Shown piece by piece: positions 18,471 through 27,750 of a stretch of 64,000 nt of DNA. The number at the start of each line of letters is the position of its first letter. Within the stretch, counting starts at the first letter, position 1. The translations under genes were made by a program, and so were the position numbers. Source of the stretch: Mariniflexile sp044335535. GTDB lineage: Bacteria > Bacteroidota > Bacteroidia > Flavobacteriales > Flavobacteriaceae. The notes beneath the pieces are model-generated. The model had not been told where the DNA came from. It was given only the letters and a program-made list of their open reading frames with translations, and made no database searches. The DNA lies in the NCBI RefSeq assembly GCF_044335535.1, contig NZ_JBIQVZ010000005.1, positions 62,001-126,000 of the forward strand. Direction: 5' to 3'.

Positions 18471-20561
18471 TCATGGGCTTTCATGAAATTCAATTTCTAC
18501 AATACGCAATTGCTCTTTGACATCGGTAGCATTCTTGTTTTTATATAAATCTAATTCTTTTGCAGGGTCTACTTCTACAATTTTATCGAAGGCGTCTTTC
18601 TCGATATGGTCACCAATCAATTCAATGGTTATTTTTTTTGCCAAAATTTGTTTTAAAGGCATTGTAATGTATCCTAAACTTTGCCAAGTATTTTCTTGAT
18701 ACACTTCTTCGCCATCGGCTAATATACGAATTGGGTAGCTTTTAGTGCGCCACCCTGTAAGTTTAGCAACACATGTGGTTACTACCGATGGTTTCGCTAG
18801 GGTATAGGTTACTTGCCCTGTACTTATTCGGCCATCATTAGTCCATTCGGTGAGTTCGTCACCGTCATAACTATTATAAGCCGCATCGTTATTGGATTGT
18901 ACTGAAACATGACTTATAAAAACAGGGTGTCTTTTTATGGTATAAGTAGGGACCTTTGGGGTAGACCCTCTTTCTAAATTTGAAGGTAAATTGTGGTTTG
19001 GTAATTCTGTTGAAAGACCATTATTAGTAATAAAAGGACGTGTTTTTAAGGTGATTTTTGCAGATTTTAAATGATTTGATGTAGCTGTAATATTGATTTT
19101 ATCTGTCTTCAAACCTGACTTAATCATAATTCTGTTAACACCATTTTCAACAGGAAACTTTTTGGAAAGAATGTAATTGTCTGGACCTTGGGCAATACCT
19201 CCTAACCATGTTGCATCGCCTTTTAAAGAAAATTCAATCAAACTATTGTCAATGGGGCATCTAGGGCCGTTTTTGTCTACCACTTCAACATCAACTAAGG
19301 CAACATCAGCATTATTTGCTGAAAACCCAGTAGGGCTTGTGTGCGGTGTTAATTTAATTTCAAAAGGCTCTCCAGCGGTTGTTTTACTGTCTTTACTAAT
19401 TATTTTTCCATTGGTGTTATAATTGACTGCTTTAATCGTTCCAACTTCCCGTTTTATGTTTTCAAAAGTGAATAAAAACTGCTTGCTTTGTTTGCCAAAA
19501 CCTTTAGATGTTCCGTTTACAAAAAGTTCAACCTTGTCACCAGAATATACGACATAGATATTTTTTATTACACCTTCCATACCGCTGTCATGAACATCGC
19601 TCATACCCATGGTATAAATAGTATTGATGTTTTTTGCTTCCTTTACTCGGGTTTCCCAATACTTAAACACATGGTCTTTGTTGGTTTTGTAATTAAAACC
19701 TTCGAATTTATTTTTATCCCATTCGTTCACATTGTTACGTAACATAGGTTCTGCATGGGAAGTGCCAATAACTATGTTGTATAAGCTTGCCATTTTAGTA
19801 TTGTTTGGATAATAGAAAAATGCTTTGGTACTTGGATGCATGACAGGCCAAATGGTATTGGCATTTAGGTGTAATAGAAGTTCAAATATTTTAGAATACG
19901 TTTTTGGACTAATATCGCCTGTTTCGGGTTCAAAAGTTTTGACTGTCCAGGGGTGTAAACCCCGATCTTCATCATTTAAAAAGATGCCACGATAAGTGAC
20001 TAAAGGCGGATTGCTATAATAGTCTGGTTGGTTTAAGAAGAGTTCGTTACTTTGTCCAACAGGTACATCAGCCCACCAATACCATGTTGAAGCGCCTATT
20101 TTTTTTGAAATATTAAAAACGTCATAGGCAGTACTACGTATATTGGTTCCTGCAATAATAAAGACGTTTTTTGTTTTTCTATTTGGATTTGAAATGGTTT
20201 TATAGAGATAGCTTTTCCATTGGTTTTCAAATTCAGTTTTAATATCTTTTTTATTTAAAAAGAAAGCAATGAATTTTGGATGAATACTTCCAATAACAAT
20301 TACATTACCATTTGCTTGTTTTATACGTGTAACAATTTCGGGTTTGTAATTGGTGATTTTAAAAATATCATCTGCTAGTAAAAAAGCCGATATAGAATCT
20401 AAAGAGCTACTATTTTTATCGTACAAGATATATGTTTGATTTTTTGAAGTAAAAATATCAAAAATATTCCAATTTAAATTTTCTTCAGCTAAGGAAAAAG
20501 TATTAGCCAATAAAATTTGGTTTCCAAAAATCAGACTTAAAATCGGCAAAAAATATTTCAT
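18471..20561 (-). CDS. Chimeric protein: truncated GH115 N-terminus joined to GH2 C-terminal domains
   Basis: 696 residues. Positions 1 to about 331 match the start of GH115 alpha-glucuronidases (VIVIGSIHPKFIAFF, ASTWYWWADVPVG, YRGIFLNDEDRGLHPWTVKTF, GTSHAEPMLRNNVNEWD, IYTMGMSDVHDSGMEG). From about 332 the sequence abruptly becomes the C-terminal part of a GH2 enzyme (IKNIYVVYSGDKVELFVNGTSKGFG, then Ig-like and discoidin-like domains). Most of the GH115 barrel and all GH2 catalytic residues are missing, so activity is doubtful. The junction lies near 19570. Its ATG overlaps the stop of the GH105 gene by one base. It may be a deletion product that still reads through in frame. Confidence 0.75.
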   Translation of the reverse strand: MKYFLPILSLIFGNQILLANTFSLAEENLNWNIFDIFTSKNQTYILYDKNSSSLDSISAFLLADDIFKITNYKPEIVTRIKQANGNVIVIGSIHPKFIAFFLNKKDIKTEFENQWKSYLYKTISNPNRKTKNVFIIAGTNIRSTAYDVFNISKKIGASTWYWWADVPVGQSNELFLNQPDYYSNPPLVTYRGIFLNDEDRGLHPWTVKTFEPETGDISPKTYSKIFELLLHLNANTIWPVMHPSTKAFFYYPNNTKMASLYNIVIGTSHAEPMLRNNVNEWDKNKFEGFNYKTNKDHVFKYWETRVKEAKNINTIYTMGMSDVHDSGMEGVIKNIYVVYSGDKVELFVNGTSKGFGKQSKQFLFTFENIKREVGTIKAVNYNTNGKIISKDSKTTAGEPFEIKLTPHTSPTGFSANNADVALVDVEVVDKNGPRCPIDNSLIEFSLKGDATWLGGIAQGPDNYILSKKFPVENGVNRIMIKSGLKTDKINITATSNHLKSAKITLKTRPFITNNGLSTELPNHNLPSNLERGSTPKVPTYTIKRHPVFISHVSVQSNNDAAYNSYDGDELTEWTNDGRISTGQVTYTLAKPSVVTTCVAKLTGWRTKSYPIRILADGEEVYQENTWQSLGYITMPLKQILAKKITIELIGDHIEKDAFDKIVEVDPAKELDLYKNKNATDVKEQLRIVEIEFHESP

Positions 20562-21685
20562 TAATTCATTTTGTAAATTTCAGCTCCAGCTAACAGAAAA
20601 CACCCTAAACCATAATCTTCAAAATCAGGAACTTTATCGTAAGATAATGGTTGTCCATCTTTAGGTTCTTTTCCTGTAGATTGCAAGTAACCTAAAAATC
20701 CGTTATCATGCAACGCTTCCTTTATCATAGCGTTCCACGCTTTTTCTATTACAGGCAAGTATTTGTTTCTATCTAAAATACTATTGTTTACACCATAAGT
20801 CATGCCATAAACAAATAAAGCAGTACCTGAGGTTTCCTTACCACCATAATGTTTTGGATCATGCAAGCTTACGTTCCAAAAGCCATCTTTTCTTTGAATA
20901 GGGACTAAGGCTTCTGCCATCGATTTTAAATCGACAATGTATTGCTCTCTGTGTGGAGCATCTTCTGGAATGATAGCCAATACTTTTGCCAATGCCGCAA
21001 TTACCCAGCCATTACCACGACTCCAATAGGAATCTTCACCATTTGGCTCTGTATAAGGAGGGTCGAAATCGGCATCACGCCACCACAATCCATCTTTTGG
21101 GTTAAAAAGTCCGTTATCACCATGATTGTTTCTTGTGTACATGTACATGTCGTACATTTTTTCATAATAGCGATTATCGTTTTCCAATACACCTAATTTG
21201 GCAAATACGGGCATGCCCATTTGTATGGCATCAATCCATGACCAATCGTCTAACTGTGGGGTGTTAAGCAACATATTTATACAAGATTTGGTGTTTTTTA
21301 GTTTCTTAGGGTCTGGTTCTAAATTGTATAAATCTATATAAGTTTGAGCGGCACAATAATCGTCTGCATTGCGGTTGGCGTTACCGTTTCTAAAACCCCA
21401 ATTGTGAAATTCAGACCATGTATAAGCATAATCATAATAGGCTTCTTTTGGGTAAATTTCATATAAAGCCATTAAACCTTCATAATATACCCCGCGCGTC
21501 CAAATATTGCTTGGGCGTTCTTTGTTGGTAACTATGGTTTTGCCTACATCTGGCCATTTTTCCATAAAGTATTTGTTGGCTAATTCCATTTGTGCCAATA
21601 CCTCCTTTTTATTAAAAGGTTGTTGTGCAAACGAAATTTGCATAATTAATAAGGCTAGGCTTATAAATAAAAGCGTCTTTTTCAT
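20561..21685 (-). CDS. GH105 unsaturated rhamnogalacturonyl/galacturonyl hydrolase
   Basis: 374 residues with a signal peptide ending FAQQ. The (alpha/alpha)6-barrel family GH105 (YteR/YesR-like) is shown by WIDAIQMGMPVFAKLG, carrying the catalytic Asp, by YWSRGNGWVIAAL, and by SGTALFVYGMTYGVN. It removes the unsaturated uronic acid from the end of oligosaccharides made by lyases. It overlaps the downstream chimera gene by one base (TAATG), so the two are translationally coupled. Confidence 0.92.
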   Translation of the reverse strand: MKKTLLFISLALLIMQISFAQQPFNKKEVLAQMELANKYFMEKWPDVGKTIVTNKERPSNIWTRGVYYEGLMALYEIYPKEAYYDYAYTWSEFHNWGFRNGNANRNADDYCAAQTYIDLYNLEPDPKKLKNTKSCINMLLNTPQLDDWSWIDAIQMGMPVFAKLGVLENDNRYYEKMYDMYMYTRNNHGDNGLFNPKDGLWWRDADFDPPYTEPNGEDSYWSRGNGWVIAALAKVLAIIPEDAPHREQYIVDLKSMAEALVPIQRKDGFWNVSLHDPKHYGGKETSGTALFVYGMTYGVNNSILDRNKYLPVIEKAWNAMIKEALHDNGFLGYLQSTGKEPKDGQPLSYDKVPDFEDYGLGCFLLAGAEIYKMN

Positions 21686-21710
21686 CTGTTTATATTTATT
21701 ATTTTAATTT

Positions 21711-21800
21711 GGTCATGCTTCGACAAGCTTCACTTGCTACCTTCGTTGCAAAATATATTTTGCATCTCGCTAATGCTCAGCACAGGCTTGGAGCATCCAT
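21711..21800. repeat. Imperfect palindromic intergenic repeat (REP-like)
   Basis: A roughly 90-bp element is centred on the perfect palindrome TGCAAAATATATTTTGCA (21747-21764). Outer arms (GCTTCGACAAGC and GCACAGGCTTGGAGC) are partly complementary. It lies in the 178-bp gap between GH106 and GH105 in the same operon. It shares the CTTCGACAAGC wording with the elements at 26013 and 46159. Confidence 0.45.
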
Positions 21801-21863
21801 ATAATCATTCCCATATGTATCGTGAAACCGTATAAGGATGTTTCATTTTATATTGTTTAAACT

Positions 21864-24593
21864 TTATTCAGTTTCTTTTAAAGGTATTATTGAAATGGGT
21901 CCCAGTAAACCAGAAGACATGGATTGCCATTTTGTAGCGTCAAACTTATTATAGTCTTTATCTACCATATTTATTTCATAGAAAATTTTCCATTCTTCAC
22001 CTCTAAGCTCTTTGGCACGGATTCTATTGGCAGCAAGATTGGTAACTTGTACTTTTAATTCATTTTTACCTTTTTTAAGGTGTCCTAAGTTGATGCTAAA
22101 AGGTGCAGACCAAAGGTCTCCAATATAATTCCCGTTAAGCCAAACTTTAGCGCTTTCCCTAACATCGCCCAAATTTAATTTCCAATTATCGGCTTCAATA
22201 TCTGGTGCGTTAAATTCCAAAGTATAAAGTGCAGTGCCTGAGAAAGCTTCTGCTTCAGGGCTTAAAGTAGTCCAAGATTGTAACGTATTTATTTTAGCTG
22301 ATGGAGGCAATTCTGGACCTCCTTTTTTAAAGCTAATTTGCCAGTTGCCTTTTAGTTCTATTGGATTTCCGCTGGCTTTAAAATAATTCCAATTTGGATA
22401 AGATTTAGTGGTTTCGGTTTTAAGAATGAACGATTGCCCGGGTTCTATACGAAGTTTTACTAAGGTAGTATTGGTTTCTTTTTTTACAAGGGCATTGCCA
22501 TATTTTTTAGTTAAAGGGTCTAAAATGATGACTTCTTTGTTTTCTGTGGCTAGCGGAACATAATCATCTATAATTTTAGATGTATGATTAACTACATAGT
22601 ATATTTTTTCACCATCAATAGCTCTTTTAATAAATTTCAACCCTGTTTTAACTAAAGTTTCTGGGTAAACCTTCGCCGTTTCTAAATCTTTAAACAAGTT
22701 TGAAGTTAGGTTTAAAAGGCTGTTGTTCTCTGAAATTACTTGTGATAATTTTGAGTTTTGCGCTTCGTAATTATAAAATCCTGGAACCGAATTTGGTAAG
22801 CCTTCAAAAAGAATAGGTGCGCCCGACTTTTTTAATGCTATCAATTTTTCTAAAGTTGCCATTGGCATTTTTTCGCAATTTGGAATAACTAATGATTTGT
22901 AGTTGCCTCCTGGGAGCATAATCAGTCCGTCTTTAAAAGTTGCCTGTGCAATAAAATTATCTGAGATAAAATCGACGCCATAGCCGTTACTCATTAATTT
23001 TTTTGTTGTGTTGTAAAATGGTGTGTCGTGCAACCATTCATTTAACGAGTGGATTTTAAATTGAAAAAACAAGTTTCCTCCTAAGTTTTTGCCCCAAGTA
23101 TCGTAAATAGGCCAATACAGTAGGATTTCATTGTCTGGTTTTCCCGATTGAAGCATCGATTGGCAATTGGCAATATAAGAAAACAGAGAAGGTACATCTT
23201 CCCAAATGGTATTGGTAGCGTTAAAATTGACCGATGCATAGAATTTCCATCCAGGCCATTCGGCTTGTTTTGGGGAGTAGGTTGATCCATGTAAAAACAC
23301 ATGGTTTATACCGTTTAAAAGTAAATCTTCAACTTCAGGTTTGCATTGGGACAATGCTGTTTTAAAGTGGTCGCGTAGCCATGTAAAAGTTTCCGATGAG
23401 GTTAAGGGTTTACCCGAAATATGTGCCGCCGATGATGAAAACTTCAACATAACGGGATCGGCATCGCCTTCTCTAATATCTTCTTGTTCACGTCTGAAGC
23501 CTGGAATATCGTAAGGCATAGAGCCAAAAGTTTCACATTCTGGAATATCTGCAGAAGCATACAGGTCTATTAAATTTCCGGGAGACCCATGTGCTTGCAA
23601 CTTTGTTTTAAAGTTTTTAAAATGCGCCCAATTTGTCCAAGGAATATCAAATTTGTTTAACAGTAAATCTGATAGGGTTTCTCTGTAATCACTTTTAATT
23701 CTATTACCAATTTCAGTGTCTTCATTATTTAATAATTGAGGTAAATAGGGTCTTAAATCGTAGCCTCGGCGTATTTCGAATTCTCCAAAAAACATGGGGG
23801 TAAAATCGGTACCATACACTTCGTAACTGTCGTTAAAAATAGCGCGTAATCTACCTTCAAAATCTTTAAGCGCTTTATTAAAAGGCTCAGTGTATGTGAA
23901 TAATGCTTCAGATGAATAGTGGTCTAAGGTAAATCCACTTCCACCCGGGGCAGCACGTTTAACCTGTTGCCCTGTTTTACCAGCAAAAATGGCATAAATG
24001 GTGTAATTGGTATTTGTTGCTTTCCACTCTAAATGGTTTCCTTTTAAATTTGAGGTTAAATCTACATACGACGAGTCGCTGCCATAGGCTAAGACATTTA
24101 GTAGTTGTGAGATATCTTTGTTTTTATCGTTTTTCGCAACAATTTCTTTATTGAAAGTTTCACCTTTTTTTACTTTATAAGTTTCAACCAATAATTTTGT
24201 TGCAGCATTGTTAGCAGTAACTTGTGGACCACCATAGGGCCAGCCTGTACCTAAAACCATGTCAACTTGCATACCCAAACTATCGGCTATTGTAACGGTG
24301 TAGTTTAGCATATCTAACCATTTTGGCGATAGGTAATCAATAAAATTATCTTCTTGTCCTTTTACACCATAAATAGGTGTTATTTCTACACCACCAATAC
24401 CGGCTTTATGAAAATCTATTAAACTCGATTTGATGTTGGGTTTATCTACGGCGCTACCCATCCACCACCAACGTGTCCAAGGTTTGTTTACATTGCTTTG
24501 TTCTGGCCAAGGCGATGTTTTGTCTTGGTCATTCACTTTACAGTTAAAAAAAGATATAAAGGCTAAAAATAAGAGCGCATGTTTAAGCTTCAT
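21864..24593 (-). CDS. GH106 alpha-L-rhamnosidase, lipoprotein
   Basis: 909 residues. The lipobox-like FISFFNC puts a Cys at about 19. The start NKPWTRWWWMGSAVDKPNIKSSLIDFHKAGIGGVEITPIYG and GMQVDMVLGTGWPYGGP are hallmarks of GH106. Central FFGEFEIRRGYDLRPYLPQL and a C-terminal jelly roll (WKLNLGDVRESAKVWLNGNYIGDLW) complete the family layout. It removes rhamnose from rhamnogalacturonan. A little shorter than the roughly 1,100 of some relatives. Expressed with PL22 upstream and GH105 downstream. Confidence 0.93.
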   Translation of the reverse strand: MKLKHALLFLAFISFFNCKVNDQDKTSPWPEQSNVNKPWTRWWWMGSAVDKPNIKSSLIDFHKAGIGGVEITPIYGVKGQEDNFIDYLSPKWLDMLNYTVTIADSLGMQVDMVLGTGWPYGGPQVTANNAATKLLVETYKVKKGETFNKEIVAKNDKNKDISQLLNVLAYGSDSSYVDLTSNLKGNHLEWKATNTNYTIYAIFAGKTGQQVKRAAPGGSGFTLDHYSSEALFTYTEPFNKALKDFEGRLRAIFNDSYEVYGTDFTPMFFGEFEIRRGYDLRPYLPQLLNNEDTEIGNRIKSDYRETLSDLLLNKFDIPWTNWAHFKNFKTKLQAHGSPGNLIDLYASADIPECETFGSMPYDIPGFRREQEDIREGDADPVMLKFSSSAAHISGKPLTSSETFTWLRDHFKTALSQCKPEVEDLLLNGINHVFLHGSTYSPKQAEWPGWKFYASVNFNATNTIWEDVPSLFSYIANCQSMLQSGKPDNEILLYWPIYDTWGKNLGGNLFFQFKIHSLNEWLHDTPFYNTTKKLMSNGYGVDFISDNFIAQATFKDGLIMLPGGNYKSLVIPNCEKMPMATLEKLIALKKSGAPILFEGLPNSVPGFYNYEAQNSKLSQVISENNSLLNLTSNLFKDLETAKVYPETLVKTGLKFIKRAIDGEKIYYVVNHTSKIIDDYVPLATENKEVIILDPLTKKYGNALVKKETNTTLVKLRIEPGQSFILKTETTKSYPNWNYFKASGNPIELKGNWQISFKKGGPELPPSAKINTLQSWTTLSPEAEAFSGTALYTLEFNAPDIEADNWKLNLGDVRESAKVWLNGNYIGDLWSAPFSINLGHLKKGKNELKVQVTNLAANRIRAKELRGEEWKIFYEINMVDKDYNKFDATKWQSMSSGLLGPISIIPLKETE

Positions 24594-24678
24594 TTTGATT
24601 TATTTAATGCTTTAGTATGTTTTGGTTTTTAAAAATAAACTTTTTTTAATCGACTATAAATTTGAGTTGGTTTGAAAT

Positions 24679-25947
24679 TTATAAAGAAGGTCTTTTAATG
24701 TCTACAGCATAAATTTGTGTGCTTCCTTCAAAGTTAGCTCTAAAAATAATTTGTTTTCCATTAGGAGAAAAATGGACATTAGGTTCTAAATCGTAGTCAT
24801 GATTTTTCATGTCAACTAATTTTTTAGATACCAAACTATCTCCTTTCGGTGTAAAATGGTAAAGCCACATACCATCTTTAGCATGGGCCACCTGACCTTC
24901 ATCGCCACCATCACCAGCAAAGGTTTTTTGATCTGGTGATATATTGAAATGTATAGACCATTCGTCTCGTTTTAAGGCATATCTGGTTTCTTCTCCCGTA
25001 TCTAAATGTTTCCCTGCTAAATAAAAGGTTTCGCCTCTGGGAATTTGAAGGTCGAACCAAATGGTGTTTCCGTCAGGGCTAAAAAACTCATGACCTGCAA
25101 TTTCTCTGTAAACAGTTCTTTTATGAATTAGTTCATTCTTTTTTGTTTTTATATGGATGTTCCAAATACGATCTACTTTATGCCAAGGTCCTTCGTGGCA
25201 ATACATTAATAAATCGGGGTCTGTTGGTGAAAATTGGATGTGGTTTAACCAAGCATTTTCAGAATAGATGTTATTAAATTCTTTGGTGTTTACATGGATT
25301 GTGATGAGGCTTCTTTCAAGTTTTGCTTCATAAATTTTATCAAAATAGTCCGATTTTCTAGGATTCTTTTTAAAAATATCGTTTTCTTCCTTAGTTATTA
25401 AAGCACCACCCAAAAGGGTTTCATCGGCGTTAAGACTGGTGACAGAACCAATAACATCGTCACTGAATTTGTAAATGAATTCAGTTGTATGGGTGTCAAT
25501 ATGGGTTGCAAAAACACTGTCTTGTATCATATAAAATACTTTTCGTGTTTTTTTGCCTAGAATCTCACCTCTTTTATTGCCCTTTTTTGTGGTAATCTGA
25601 TTTATGTTTTTTGTTTTTAAATTGACTGAAAAAAACTGGTTGCCCGTTTCTGTGTTTCCAGAGAAAATCATTAAATCGCTGTTGCCGTCTTCCGATTTTA
25701 AAAACGGATTGTTATGAAAGTAAAAACTACGGTTGTCGCCAGCTCTATTTACCAATTTTTCTATTTTATGGCCAGTAGTAGAATCTATCCAAACTTTAGC
25801 TAACGAACTTGCTTTGCTTGTTTGCATTATGGGAATTTGAATGCTAGTTGTATTAGCGTCTTTGGCTATATCCGATTTGGTTGGTTTTACTTTACAAGAG
25901 AAGCTTATCAAAATTAAGAACAGTAGGAGAGTTTTAATAAGTTTCAT
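24679..25947 (-). CDS. PL22 oligogalacturonate lyase, lipoprotein
   Basis: 422 residues. A signal with lipobox ISFSC (Cys18) is followed by a seven-bladed propeller of the oligogalacturonide lyase family. Key segments are GDNRSFYFHNNPFL, LNHIQFSPTDPDLLMYCHEGPWHKVDRIW (catalytic His and metal ligands) and GHEFFSPDGNTIWFDLQIPRGETFYL. It splits short galacturonides to 4-deoxy-L-threo-5-hexosulose uronate. The enterobacterial enzyme is cytoplasmic, while this one appears lipid-anchored. It is the first gene of a five-gene minus operon, headed by the promoter at 26119-26164. Confidence 0.88.
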   Translation of the reverse strand: MKLIKTLLLFLILISFSCKVKPTKSDIAKDANTTSIQIPIMQTSKASSLAKVWIDSTTGHKIEKLVNRAGDNRSFYFHNNPFLKSEDGNSDLMIFSGNTETGNQFFSVNLKTKNINQITTKKGNKRGEILGKKTRKVFYMIQDSVFATHIDTHTTEFIYKFSDDVIGSVTSLNADETLLGGALITKEENDIFKKNPRKSDYFDKIYEAKLERSLITIHVNTKEFNNIYSENAWLNHIQFSPTDPDLLMYCHEGPWHKVDRIWNIHIKTKKNELIHKRTVYREIAGHEFFSPDGNTIWFDLQIPRGETFYLAGKHLDTGEETRYALKRDEWSIHFNISPDQKTFAGDGGDEGQVAHAKDGMWLYHFTPKGDSLVSKKLVDMKNHDYDLEPNVHFSPNGKQIIFRANFEGSTQIYAVDIKRPSL

Positions 25948-26012
25948 CTTTTTTATATTAAGTTTTTTTTATATTAGTATCAAAAGAGATACTTATCTAA
26001 TTTTATTTCTAT

Positions 26013-26072
26013 TGTCACATTGAGCTTGTTGAAATGTGTCTTTTTAATGTCTTCGACACGCTTAGACTGACA
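26013..26072. repeat. REP-like palindromic repeat, copy 1
   Basis: A 60-bp element with ends TGTCACATTGAGC and GCTTAGACTGACA that are partly inverted. It is closely similar, in opposite orientation, to the element at 46159-46217. It is non-coding. Confidence 0.6.
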
Positions 26073-26118
26073 GTTGTGTTGTTTAATATAATCAACTACA
26101 TCCAATAAGATATTTTAG

Positions 26119-26164
26119 TAAAAATATAGTTTGCCACAATAAACTCTATCCTGTGGCATCCTGT
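26119..26164 (-). promoter_or_regulatory. Pectin-regulon promoter (ACAGGAT element) of the PL22-GH106-GH105 operon
   Basis: On the minus strand, ACAGGATGCC (from 26164) and ACAGGATAGA (from 26154) are direct repeats 10 bp apart. TATTTTTA begins at 26126, 28 bp after the proximal repeat start. The leader to the PL22 start is about 170 nt and includes the REP-like repeat. Confidence 0.7.
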
Positions 26165-26181
26165 TACCTATTTAACAGTTG

Positions 26182-27558
26182 TTATTCTTTTTTTGGTAAT
26201 TCGCTAAAATTAACAACATGTTCATGAATGTGTTTTTCACTTGTAATGGAATCTACTACGACATGGTTTAGAAAAATATTTTTTATAGGAAGTTCAGCCT
26301 GTCCTGTAATTTTTGATATATATTCGGTTTTGGTAGCTCTTATGTTTTTTAAATAAACACGTTCTATGGGGGTTAGCTTACGTTCTATAGTAGGTACTAA
26401 ATCCCGCCATTGGTATAGCACATCGGTTTCTATACCTAGAACACCATTTTGTATGCTGCCTGCATTAATATTTTCTACGTATATATTTTTTACATAGCCA
26501 CCACGACGCTCATTGGTTTTTATAAATACCAAGTGAAACATTTTAGCGCCATCAACCACATTACAATTTTCAACAAACACATTTTCTATACCACCTGATA
26601 ATTCGCTGCCTATGGCCAATAATTGGTGTCCGTTTTTCATGGTGCAATTTCGCATGACAATATTTTTTGAAGGGGTGTTTAATCGCCAAGCATCTTGGTT
26701 TCTTCCGGATTTTACGGCAATGGCATCATCTCCTTGGTCAAAAACACAATCTTCAATTAGGATGTTTTGACTCATCTCTGGGTCAACGCCATCATTATTA
26801 TGTCCATGAGCTTTCACTTTTATATTTTTAATAAGCATGTTCTTGGAAAGGTAAGGGTGAATGGTCCAAAACGGACTGTTTTCAATAGAAATACCCTCAA
26901 GCAAAATATTTTCGCTACGGTTAAATTGAATAAAGTGTGGGCGGAAGTTAGCAGAATCGTTAACCATTTGACGTTCTTCAACGGGTTTGTTATAAGATGC
27001 CAAGTTGTAAAGCCTTTTTAAGCTGTTCATGTGTGGTTTTGGGCGTGCAAACCATGTTTCCCAAATAGTCATTTTGGCTTTTAGCTTTCCTTCACCTGTA
27101 ATAGCAATATTTTTACATTCATAGGCATATATTAGGGGTGAATAGTTGTAACATTCCAGGCCTTCCCAAGTGGTGTGGACTGCCGGTAAATAGTCCTTAG
27201 GATTTTCAGAGAAAAGCAATGTGGCACCTTTGTTTAAATGTAGATTAACATGGCTTTTTAAATGAATTTTTTTAGTAAGCCATTCGCCCTTAGGAATTAT
27301 AACGATGCCGCCTCCAATTTTGTTTGCTTCATCAATAGCTTTTGAAATGGCTTTAGACGTGAGTTCTTTGTCACCTTGAACCGCTCCAAAGTCTGTAATT
27401 AAAAATGACTTACAGTTACTAAAGTCGGGTATCTTAATAGTGGGCATTTCGAAAGGTGCTTCAACTTGTATTTCGATTATTTTAATATGAGTTTCTTCTT
27501 TTTTACATGAAAATATTATCAATATTAGAATGAGTAACAGTGTTTTAGTTATTTTCAT
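26182..27558 (-). CDS. GH28 polygalacturonase, lipoprotein
   Basis: About 458 residues from the ATG at 27558 (MKITKTLLLILILIIFSC, lipid Cys). An upstream in-frame start at 27585 is disfavoured because the predicted -7 box ends at 27590, so transcription would start about there. The beta-helix GH28 motifs are present: FGAVQGDKELTSKAISKAID, NNDGVDPEMSQN, GDDAIAVKSGRN (two catalytic Asp), NGHQLLAIGSE and a late IKT. It hydrolyses galacturonan or rhamnogalacturonan ends. It is transcribed toward the PL22 gene. Confidence 0.93.
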   Translation of the reverse strand: MKITKTLLLILILIIFSCKKEETHIKIIEIQVEAPFEMPTIKIPDFSNCKSFLITDFGAVQGDKELTSKAISKAIDEANKIGGGIVIIPKGEWLTKKIHLKSHVNLHLNKGATLLFSENPKDYLPAVHTTWEGLECYNYSPLIYAYECKNIAITGEGKLKAKMTIWETWFARPKPHMNSLKRLYNLASYNKPVEERQMVNDSANFRPHFIQFNRSENILLEGISIENSPFWTIHPYLSKNMLIKNIKVKAHGHNNDGVDPEMSQNILIEDCVFDQGDDAIAVKSGRNQDAWRLNTPSKNIVMRNCTMKNGHQLLAIGSELSGGIENVFVENCNVVDGAKMFHLVFIKTNERRGGYVKNIYVENINAGSIQNGVLGIETDVLYQWRDLVPTIERKLTPIERVYLKNIRATKTEYISKITGQAELPIKNIFLNHVVVDSITSEKHIHEHVVNFSELPKKE

Positions 27559-27589
27559 AGATCCATTAGTTAATGCTTTTAGCATTTAG

Positions 27590-27635
27590 TAAAAATAGAG
27601 TATGGATTAATTAATTCTATCCTGTGGCATCCTGT
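27590..27635 (-). promoter_or_regulatory. Pectin-regulon promoter (ACAGGAT element) of the GH28 gene
   Basis: ACAGGATGCC (from 27635) and ACAGGATAGA (from 27625) are direct repeats, and TATTTTTA begins at 27597, again 28 bp downstream. The repeat block is nearly identical to that at 26147-26164. Confidence 0.7.
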
Positions 27636-27750
27636 TTGGGTATATGGTTCAATTTTAATTCTAGTGCGAGTAAAACTTAGAAACAAAACCAGTGCTTAAA
27701 AAAGATATAAATTTTTAAGCAATTATGGATTATGCTTCAGATTAGAACTC

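Noticed and set aside
27559..27585. Upstream start of the GH28 gene
   Set aside because: It lies about 5 bp from the predicted -7 box, upstream of or at the transcription start, and would spoil the lipoprotein signal.
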